A DNA stretch of 64,000 bases, taken from NCBI RefSeq assembly GCF_029168315.1, contig NZ_JARGYD010000001.1, positions 434,001 to 498,000 on the forward strand, in the 5' to 3' direction. The stretch comes from Psychromarinibacter halotolerans. GTDB lineage: Bacteria > Pseudomonadota > Alphaproteobacteria > Rhodobacterales > Rhodobacteraceae. Both the position numbers and the translations under genes were made by a program. Below the pieces are notes generated by a model that saw only the letters and a program-made list of their open reading frames with translations, was not told the DNA's origin and made no database searches. Shown piece after piece: positions 58,352-64,000 of this stretch. Numbering within the stretch: the first letter of the stretch is position 1; the number at the start of each line of letters is the position of its first letter.

Positions 58352-58972
58352 CTACAGGATCGCGGCGGCCAGCGTCTTCAGGGCGGCGATGGGATCGTCG
58401 CTTTCCCAGATTTCGGGGCCCATGCCGAAGAAATCCGTAAGCGGCGCCAGCGCGGTGACAAGCTCGGGCGTCAGGGCGCCTTCGGCGACGACCGGAACCT
58501 CGATCATCTCGGACCACCAGCCGAACAGCTCGGGCTCGGCAAAGCTGCCGTCGCCCAGCGCGGTGGGGGCGCAGGGGCCGAACCCGACATAGTCGGCCCC
58601 GGCCTCGCCCGCCGACATGCCGTCATGGCGCGAGGTGCCGCAATAGCTGCCGACGATGGCGTCCTCGCCCAGCACCTTGCGCGCGGCGCGGATCTGGCGG
58701 GCGCCGTCCAGCAGGTGCACCCCGTCAAGGCCCAGCCGCTCGGCCAGCTGCCAGTGGCGGTCGATCACGATGGGAACATCGCGGGCGTGGGCCACTTCGC
58801 GCAGGGCGTCGCCCGCGCGCAGCAGCCGGTCCTGGTCGTTCGAGGTCAGCGCCAGCCGCAGGCAGGCCACCGGGACCGCGTCAAGGACGCTGGCCAGAAC
58901 CCCGGGAAAGGTGGATAATTCCACGTCGCCCGGCGTGATGAGATAGATCTGCGGCTGCTCGGTCTCGGCCAT
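58352..58972 (-). CDS. Thiamine phosphate synthase (ThiE-like)
   Basis: 206 aa TIM barrel. ThiE features: YLITPGDVELSTFPGVL at the N terminus, DGVHLLDGARQIRAARKVLG, VGSYCGTSRHDGMSAGEAGADYVGFGPCAPT and the phosphate-binding VPVVAEGALTPE. Couples the thiazole and pyrimidine moieties of thiamine if active, or belongs to the TenI-like branch. No thi genes and no visible THI box are nearby, so the pathway role is uncertain. ATG 58972 was preferred to 58990 for its GGGAG upstream. Ends 4 nt from the olsA stop (convergent). Confidence 0.83.
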   Translation of the reverse strand: MAETEQPQIYLITPGDVELSTFPGVLASVLDAVPVACLRLALTSNDQDRLLRAGDALREVAHARDVPIVIDRHWQLAERLGLDGVHLLDGARQIRAARKVLGEDAIVGSYCGTSRHDGMSAGEAGADYVGFGPCAPTALGDGSFAEPELFGWWSEMIEVPVVAEGALTPELVTALAPLTDFFGMGPEIWESDDPIAALKTLAAAIL

Positions 58973-59137
58973 GTCGAAGGCTCCCGTCATCGTTCGCGCC
59001 GCTATAGCGCGTCCCGTGGGGATTGGCCAAGGGGGCATGATGGATCGCGGGCGGTGCGCGCCTTGCCCTTGCGGTCCGCAGGGCCTATCACCGCCGCAAC
59101 TTCCGCCCCAACGCCCGCCCTAACGCTTGAAGGTCCC

Positions 59138-59893
59138 GTGAAAGAACCGTTCTTCGTCCTCGTCCGCCCGCAAATGGGCGAAAACATCGGTGCCGCCGCG
59201 CGGGCGATGCTGAACTTCGGCCTTGCGTCGATGCGGCTGGTCGACCCGCGCGACGGCTGGCCGAACCAGCGCGCCGTCGCGATGGCCAGCGGCGCGGCGG
59301 GCCGGGTGCTGGACAATGCCGTCGTGCATCCGACCACGGCCGAGGCTGTGGCCGACTGCACCCACGTCTATGCCACCACCGCACGGTCGCGCGATCTGAC
59401 CAAGCGGGTCCTGACCCCCGAGGCCGCGATGGCCGAGGCGGCGGACCGTATCGCGAAGGGCGAGAAGGTCGCCGTGCTGTTCGGGCCGGAACGCGCGGGG
59501 CTGGAAAACGACGACATCGCGCTGGCGAACACCATAGTGTCGGTCCCGGTAAACCCCGAGTTCGCCTCGTTGAACCTTGGCCAGTGCGTGCTGCTGACCG
59601 CTTACGAATGGCGCCGCCACACGGTCGAGGCAGAGCCCGCGCGCATGGAATTCGCCGGCACCGAACCTGCGTCGGCGGTCGAGGTGCAGAAACTGGGCGA
59701 TCACTACGAAGAACGGCTGGACGAGGTCGGATTCTTCTTCCCCGAGACCAAGGCGGCCGGAATGAAGCGGACGCTGCGCAACATGTGGAGCAGGCTGGAC
59801 CTGACCCGCGCTGACGTGCAGCTTTTGCACGGGATGCTGCGGCAGATCCTGCGGCGCCGGGACGCGGTTGAACGCGACGACGGCCAGCCATAA
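59138..59893 (+). CDS. trmJ: RNA methyltransferase TrmJ (TrmH family group 1)
   Basis: 251 aa SPOUT enzyme methylating the 2'-O of nucleotide 32 in tRNA. SPOUT motifs: VRPQMGENIGAAARAMLNFGL, ALLFGPE-type VLFGPERAGLENDDI, VPVNPEFASLNLGQCVLLTAYEW. A C-terminal helical extension reads AAGMKRTLRNMWSRLDLTRADVQLLHGMLRQI. The start is GTG 59138 with GAAGG 4 nt upstream; an in-frame GTG at 59054 would add an unconserved leader. Confidence 0.92.
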   Translation: MKEPFFVLVRPQMGENIGAAARAMLNFGLASMRLVDPRDGWPNQRAVAMASGAAGRVLDNAVVHPTTAEAVADCTHVYATTARSRDLTKRVLTPEAAMAEAADRIAKGEKVAVLFGPERAGLENDDIALANTIVSVPVNPEFASLNLGQCVLLTAYEWRRHTVEAEPARMEFAGTEPASAVEVQKLGDHYEERLDEVGFFFPETKAAGMKRTLRNMWSRLDLTRADVQLLHGMLRQILRRRDAVERDDGQP

Positions 59894-59942
59894 TCTTCTT
59901 GCGCCCACGGCACGGGCCGCCATCCAGCACGACAGAGGTGTC

Positions 59943-61085
59943 ATGAGCCAGAAACGGTCAATCTTCGAAGACATCGGCGCCGAGAAATCCGAAGCGCCCG
60001 CCACCCGCGCCACCGGCGTGATCGACGCAGGCCGCCGCGACGCGCGCGGCGCGATCCGCGTTTGGCTGGCGATCCTGTTCGTCCTTGTCTTCGCGATGAT
60101 CGCGGTGGGCGGACTGACCCGGCTGACCGACAGCGGCCTGTCGATCACGGAATGGAACCCGGTCTCGGGCGCGCTGCCGCCGATGAATGCCGCCGACTGG
60201 GAAACGGAATTCGAGAAATACCGCCAGATCCCGCAGTACGAACTGCTGAACAAGGGCATGTCTCTGTCCGAGTTCAAGGCGATCTACTGGTGGGAATGGG
60301 GGCACCGGCAGCTTGGGCGCTTCGTCGGTCTTGTCTGGGCGTTGGGGTTCTTCGGCTTTCTGCTGACCCGCCGTATCCCGGCGGGCTGGACGCCGCGCCT
60401 GCTGGGCCTTGGCGTGCTGGGCGGGCTACAGGGCGCGATCGGCTGGTGGATGGTGTCCTCGGGGCTGGAAGGCACGATGCTGGCGGTGGCCAGCTATCGG
60501 CTGGCCATCCACCTTGGGCTGGCGTTCCTGATCCTAGGCCTGATTGCGTGGTACCGGATGCGCCTGAAACGCCCCGAACGCGAGCTGATGCAGGCCCGCC
60601 GGGGCCGCGAGCAGCTGATGCAGGGCTGGGCCGTGGCGCTGATCGGGGTGGCCTTCCTGCAAATTCTGCTGGGCGCGCTGGTCGCGGGCATCGACGCGGG
60701 GCGCAACTATACCGACTGGCCGCTGATGGCGGGCGCCTTCACGCCGCCGGGCATGTGGGACATCACGCCCGCGTGGCGCAACCTGTTCGAAAACGACGGC
60801 ACGGTGCAGTTCTTCCACCGGCTGGTGGCCTACGGGCTGTTCGTGCTGGCGCTGGTGACGTGGTTCCTTTCGCGTCGGTCGGCGCTGGCCGCGACGCGGC
60901 GGTCGTTCGACTGGGTCGCCGTCGGCGTGTTCGGGCAGGCTGTGATCGGGATCGTGACGGTGATGCATTCGTCGCCGCTGCATATCGCGCTGGTGCACCA
61001 GCTGGGCGCGGTGATCGTCTGGGTGCTGATCCTGCGCGCCCGGTTCCAGACCCTGTATCCCTCTGCGCAATCCGTGCGCGGCTGA
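59943..61085 (+). CDS. ctaA: Heme A synthase CtaA
   Basis: 380 aa inner-membrane enzyme converting heme O to heme A for aa3 cytochrome oxidase. It has eight hydrophobic helices in two four-helix halves. Heme-ligating His: H in EWGHRQLGRFVG and H in LAIHLGLAF (first half); FFHRLVAYGLF and LVHQLGAVIVW (second half). The long cytoplasmic N terminus and the lack of the Bacillus Cys pair fit the alphaproteobacterial type. ATG 59943 follows AGAGG. 49 nt after trmJ. Confidence 0.94.
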   Translation: MSQKRSIFEDIGAEKSEAPATRATGVIDAGRRDARGAIRVWLAILFVLVFAMIAVGGLTRLTDSGLSITEWNPVSGALPPMNAADWETEFEKYRQIPQYELLNKGMSLSEFKAIYWWEWGHRQLGRFVGLVWALGFFGFLLTRRIPAGWTPRLLGLGVLGGLQGAIGWWMVSSGLEGTMLAVASYRLAIHLGLAFLILGLIAWYRMRLKRPERELMQARRGREQLMQGWAVALIGVAFLQILLGALVAGIDAGRNYTDWPLMAGAFTPPGMWDITPAWRNLFENDGTVQFFHRLVAYGLFVLALVTWFLSRRSALAATRRSFDWVAVGVFGQAVIGIVTVMHSSPLHIALVHQLGAVIVWVLILRARFQTLYPSAQSVRG

Positions 61086-61113
61086 CCCTTTCAGACCAAG
61101 GACGCCCCCAAGC

Positions 61114-62592
61114 ATGACCGCATTCGACGATCTCATGGCCCACCAGCGCGACACCGAGGCGCTGGCGGGCATTTCCGGCCGGCTGGGCTGGGATCAGGAA
61201 ACGATGATGCCGCGCGGCGCCGCCGAGCAGCGTGGCGAGGAAATGGCCGCGATCGAGGGCGTGCTGCACGCCCGCCGCACCGATCCGCGTGTCGGCGACT
61301 GGCTGGACGCCATCGACCCGTCCGGGCTGGACGCGGTCGCGAAGGCCAAGCTGCGCCACATCCGCCGCGATTTCGAGCGCAACAGCAAGGTTCCGGCGAA
61401 ACTGGCGGCCGAACTGGCCCGCGTGACCTCGGTCTCGCAGGGCAAATGGGCCGAGGCCCGCGCCGCCGAGGATTTCGCCGCCTTCGCCCCGGTGCTGGAG
61501 CGCGTCGTGGGCCTGAAGCGCGAGGAAGCCTCGGCGCTGGCCGGGAACGGCGACCTCTACGACGCGATGCTGGACGATTACGAGCCCGGCGCCACCGGCG
61601 CGGGGCTGGAGACGCTGTTTTCCGCGCTGCGCCCGCGCCTTGTCGCGCTGCGCGAGGCGGTGCTGGGCGCGGATCACCAGCCCGCACAGATCGAGGGCAG
61701 TTTCGAGGAGGCCGCCCAGCTTCAGCTGGCGCGCGAGATGGCGCAGGCCTTCGGGTACGATTTCAACCGGGGCCGGATCGACAAGGCGGTGCACCCGTTC
61801 TGTTCCGGCAGCGGCGCCGACGTGCGGATCACCACCCGCACCGCGCTGACCGATCCGTTCAGCTGTGTCTACTCGACAATCCACGAAACCGGCCACGCCT
61901 GTTACGAGCAGGGGATCGACCCCGATTTCGCGCTGACGCCGCTGGGGCAGGGCGTGTCGCTGGGCGTTCACGAAAGCCAAAGCCGGATCTTCGAGAACCA
62001 GCTTGGCCGCTCGCGCGCCTTCACCGGCCACCTGTTCGACCGGATGACTGCGCTGTACGGCGATCTGGGGATCGCGGACGCGGACGCGTTCTATGGCACC
62101 GTGAACCGGGTCGCGCCGGGGTATATCCGGACCGAGGCGGACGAGGTGCATTACAACCTGCACATCCTGATGCGGTTCGATCTTGAACGCGCGCTGATCT
62201 CGGGCGGGCTGGAGGTCGCCGACCTGCCGGACGCATGGAACGCGCGGTTCCAGAAGGACTTCGGCGTCGTCGTCGACAAGCCCAGCAACGGCTGCCTGCA
62301 GGACGTGCACTGGTCGGTGGGGCTGTTCGGGTATTTCCCGACCTACACGCTGGGCAACGTCTATGCCGGCTGCCTGCTGAAGGCGATGCAGACGGCGGTG
62401 CCGGATCTGGATGCGCAGCTGGCGGTCGGCGACACCACGGCGGCGACGGGCTGGCTGCGGGAGAACCTGCAACGGTTCGGCGGTCTGCGCGAACCGCGCG
62501 ATACCATCGCCCACGCCTGCGGCTTCGAACCGTCGGAAGAGCCGCTGCTGGAGTATCTCGAGGCGAAGTTCCGCGGGATCTACGGGATTTGA
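61114..62592 (+). CDS. Carboxypeptidase M32 (Taq family)
   Basis: 492 aa cytoplasmic zinc carboxypeptidase. The metal motif is H257-E-T-G-H261 in STIHETGHACYEQG, with the downstream Glu in SLGVHESQSRIFEN. IRTEADEVHYNLHILMRFDLE and YFPTYTLGNVYA complete the M32 signature. Length is standard (about 490-500). Broad C-terminal trimming activity is known from the family. ATG 61114 is 28 nt after ctaA. Confidence 0.94.
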   Translation: MTAFDDLMAHQRDTEALAGISGRLGWDQETMMPRGAAEQRGEEMAAIEGVLHARRTDPRVGDWLDAIDPSGLDAVAKAKLRHIRRDFERNSKVPAKLAAELARVTSVSQGKWAEARAAEDFAAFAPVLERVVGLKREEASALAGNGDLYDAMLDDYEPGATGAGLETLFSALRPRLVALREAVLGADHQPAQIEGSFEEAAQLQLAREMAQAFGYDFNRGRIDKAVHPFCSGSGADVRITTRTALTDPFSCVYSTIHETGHACYEQGIDPDFALTPLGQGVSLGVHESQSRIFENQLGRSRAFTGHLFDRMTALYGDLGIADADAFYGTVNRVAPGYIRTEADEVHYNLHILMRFDLERALISGGLEVADLPDAWNARFQKDFGVVVDKPSNGCLQDVHWSVGLFGYFPTYTLGNVYAGCLLKAMQTAVPDLDAQLAVGDTTAATGWLRENLQRFGGLREPRDTIAHACGFEPSEEPLLEYLEAKFRGIYGI

Positions 62593-62601
62593 AGCGTTAA
62601 G

Positions 62602-62664
62602 GACGGGGGGCTCTGCCCCCGTCGCGCTGTGCGCGACTCCCCCGAGGTATTTTGAAAGAGAAGA
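62602..62664 (+). repeat. Intergenic hairpin repeat with two alternative stems
   Basis: GACGGGGG/CCCCCGTC (62602-62609 with 62616-62623) and GTCGCGC/GCGCGAC (62621-62627 with 62631-62637) share three bases, so the two stems exclude each other. They are followed by CCCCCGAGGTATTTTGAAAGAG. The sequence recalls an intergenic repeat common in Rhodobacteraceae (from memory). It probably acts as a bidirectional terminator between the convergent M32 and hydratase genes. Confidence 0.5.
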
Positions 62665-62676
62665 AGGGCGCGTTGC

Positions 62677-63462
62677 TTATTGCGTCCAGTCCGGGGTGCG
62701 CTTTTCAAGGAAGGCGCTGATGCCTTCCTCGGTGTCGCGGTTCAGCATGTTCTCGACCATCACCGCGCCGGTATGGGCGTAGGCGGCGGCGAGGGGCATC
62801 TCGATCTGGTCGTAGAAGGCGCGCTTGCCGATGCGGACGGCGCTGCCGAGCTTGGCGGCCACCTGTTCGGCCAGCGCCAGCGTTTCGGCCCCCAGTTGGT
62901 CGGGGGCGACCACGCGGTTCACGAGGCCAAGGTCGCGGGCGCGGTCTGCGGTCAGGAAATCGCCGGTCACCAGCATCTCGAACGCCTGCTTGCGCGGGAT
63001 GTTGCGGCTGAGCGCGACCATCGGGGTCGAACAGAACAGGCCGATGTTGACGCCGTTGACGCCGAAGCGGGCGTCGTCGGCGGCGACGGCCATGTCGCAG
63101 GACGCGACAAGCTGGCAGCCGGCGGCGGTGGCAAGGCCGTGGACCTCGGCGATGACCGGCTGGGGCAGAGCGGGGATCGCTTGCATGACGCGGGCGCAGC
63201 GGTCGAACAGGTCGGCGAAGGCGGCGGCGCCCCCGTCGGGGGCGGCGCGGGCGGCGGTCATTTCCTTCAGGTCGTGACCGGCGCAAAAGGCGCGGCCCGT
63301 GCCGGAAAGGATGACGACGCGGATCGTCCGGTCCTGTTCCAGCGCCGCCAAGGCCGCCGTCAAGTCGGCCAGCATCGCGTCGCTGAGAGCGTTCAGGTTG
63401 TTCGGTGAGTTCAGCACCAGCCGCGCCACCGCGCCATGATCCTCGCGTTCCAGCAATGCCAT
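62677..63462 (-). CDS. Enoyl-CoA hydratase/isomerase family protein
   Basis: 261 aa crotonase-fold protein. The oxyanion-hole blocks are GRAFCAGHDLKEM near residue 60 and the second block AEVHGLATAAGCQLVASCDMAVA. The catalytic Glu pattern of true hydratases is only partly clear: VNGVNIGLFCSTPMVALSRN is in the usual second-Glu place, so isomerase or other CoA chemistry is possible. ATG 63462 has GGAGGA upstream. Divergent from the thioesterase gene, 56 nt apart. Confidence 0.88.
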   Translation of the reverse strand: MALLEREDHGAVARLVLNSPNNLNALSDAMLADLTAALAALEQDRTIRVVILSGTGRAFCAGHDLKEMTAARAAPDGGAAAFADLFDRCARVMQAIPALPQPVIAEVHGLATAAGCQLVASCDMAVAADDARFGVNGVNIGLFCSTPMVALSRNIPRKQAFEMLVTGDFLTADRARDLGLVNRVVAPDQLGAETLALAEQVAAKLGSAVRIGKRAFYDQIEMPLAAAYAHTGAVMVENMLNRDTEEGISAFLEKRTPDWTQ

Positions 63463-63518
63463 CTTGTCCTCCGCCCGCTTTCCCCCGACCCTAGGACGGA
63501 AGTTGCGGAGGGGGAAGC

Positions 63519-63938
63519 ATGACGAAGATGACGATCGATGAGTTGCACGCGTTCCTGCACGAGGCGTTCCCGCAGGTGGCGGCGGATTTCGCCGTGGAAG
63601 AGGTGGGCGACCTGCAGATCCGGGTGCGCATGCTGATCGCGGACCGCCATTTGCGGCCCGGCGGCACGGTGTCCGGCCCGTCGATCTTTGCGTTGGCGGA
63701 CGTTGCGATCTATCTGGGCCTGCTGGCCGAGATCGGGCCCGAGGCGCTGGCGGTGACGACGAACTGTTCCATCGACTTCATGCGCAAGCCCGCCGCCGCC
63801 ACCGATCTTGTGGCCGAGGCGCGGATCCTGAAGCTGGGGCGGGTGCTGGCGGTCGGCGACGTGCTGATCCGGTCTGCGGGCGATCCGGCGCCGGTGGCAC
63901 GGGCCAGCCTGACCTATTCGATCCCGCCGCGGCGATAG
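63519..63938 (+). CDS. PaaI-type hotdog-fold thioesterase
   Basis: 139 aa acyl-CoA thioesterase fold. HLRPGGTVSGPSIFALADVAIYLGLLA corresponds to the substrate-binding helix with the HxxPGGxxxG-type nucleophile region, followed by LAVTTNCSIDFMRKPAAATDL. ATG 63519 follows a strong GGAGGGGGA. Beside a divergent crotonase, it may act in the same CoA-ester route (inference). Confidence 0.88.
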   Translation: MTKMTIDELHAFLHEAFPQVAADFAVEEVGDLQIRVRMLIADRHLRPGGTVSGPSIFALADVAIYLGLLAEIGPEALAVTTNCSIDFMRKPAAATDLVAEARILKLGRVLAVGDVLIRSAGDPAPVARASLTYSIPPRR

Positions 63939-64000
63939 GGGGCGATCACGCAGCTTTGCCCTGCCGGTGGCTTTCGCGGCGCTGCGGCATCGCGTATGGC

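Noticed and set aside
58973..59137. THI-box riboswitch upstream of the thiE-like gene
   Set aside because: No CTGAGA-type core or paired arms were found in the upstream sequence.
60763..62514. 583-codon antisense frame opposite ctaA and the M32 gene
   Set aside because: Shadow of two clear genes; no recognisable motifs.
63946..64000. C-terminal end of a minus-strand gene at the right edge
   Set aside because: A minus-strand frame is open for 17 codons to the window edge with a stop at 63946-63948, but that is too short to support a gene call.
1..64000. CRISPR arrays, insertion sequences, prophage genes or rRNA genes
   Set aside because: No regularly spaced repeats, transposase, integrase, phage structural or rRNA sequences were recognised on either strand.

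Overview
The window is a chromosomal stretch of a Rhodobacterales-type alphaproteobacterium (Rhodobacteraceae or close kin). I infer this from gene orders and families typical of that group: ntrY-ntrX with trkA-trkH-hfq-hflX, a ChpT phosphotransferase beside DUF3553 and olsB-olsA, rplU-rpmA-(GNAT)-obgE-proB-proA with an extended L21, an invasion-associated-locus-B protein, and a VPLPA-CTERM protein. The DNA is uniformly GC-rich with strong GC bias at third codon positions. The clear exception is about 17.38-18.37 kb. No phage, IS element, CRISPR array or replication origin was seen.

Layout. 0-11 kb: nitrogen sensing (ntrYX), a Hint-domain protein, a lipoprotein, K+ uptake (trkAH), RNA and ribosome regulators (hfq, hflX) and a short MgtE-like transporter. 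11-17.2 kb: mixed housekeeping genes (DUF2177, penicillin acylase family, beta-hydroxyacid dehydrogenase, dsbB, a YqaA-type protein, a zinc metallopeptidase). 17.3-18.4 kb: tRNA-Leu(CAA) and an AT-richer islet with a VPLPA-CTERM protein. 18.4-27 kb: a divergent CUT1 ABC importer locus with a ROK regulator, an M81 metallohydrolase and an M24-fold protein. 27-31.5 kb: quinone oxidoreductase, then the tightly overlapping molybdenum-cofactor operon fdhD-mobA-mobB-moeA. 31.5-37 kb: envelope genes (a MepK-like endopeptidase divergent from an LdtD-like L,D-transpeptidase; lpxD-ACP-ketosynthase; an IalB-family protein). 37.5-37.9 kb: an intergenic region with a strong small-RNA candidate and a possible partner transcript. 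38-42.5 kb: a HerA-like ATPase, a CorC/HlyC protein and an orphan Fe3+-binding protein. 42.7-47.5 kb: a catabolic operon headed by a GntR regulator fused to an Ldh-family oxidoreductase, followed by a TRAP transporter. 47.5-50 kb: a membrane protein with a small wHTH regulator, tRNA-Ser(CGA) and a DUF2059 protein. 50-56 kb: the L21/L27/Obg/proline operon. 55.8-64 kb: chpT, olsBA, a thiE-like gene, a TrmJ-type methyltransferase, ctaA, an M32 carboxypeptidase, an enoyl-CoA hydratase and a thioesterase.

The least conventional items are the single-polypeptide GntR-Ldh fusion preceding a TRAP importer (42.75-47.48 kb), the anti-Shine-Dalgarno small-RNA candidate with a complementary neighbour (37.6-37.9 kb), the ABC/M81/M24 locus whose M24 protein lacks the usual metal ligands, the lpxD-ACP-KAS mini-operon, and NtrX without a GAFTGA loop. 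Function calls come from motifs and remembered family features; no database search was possible.
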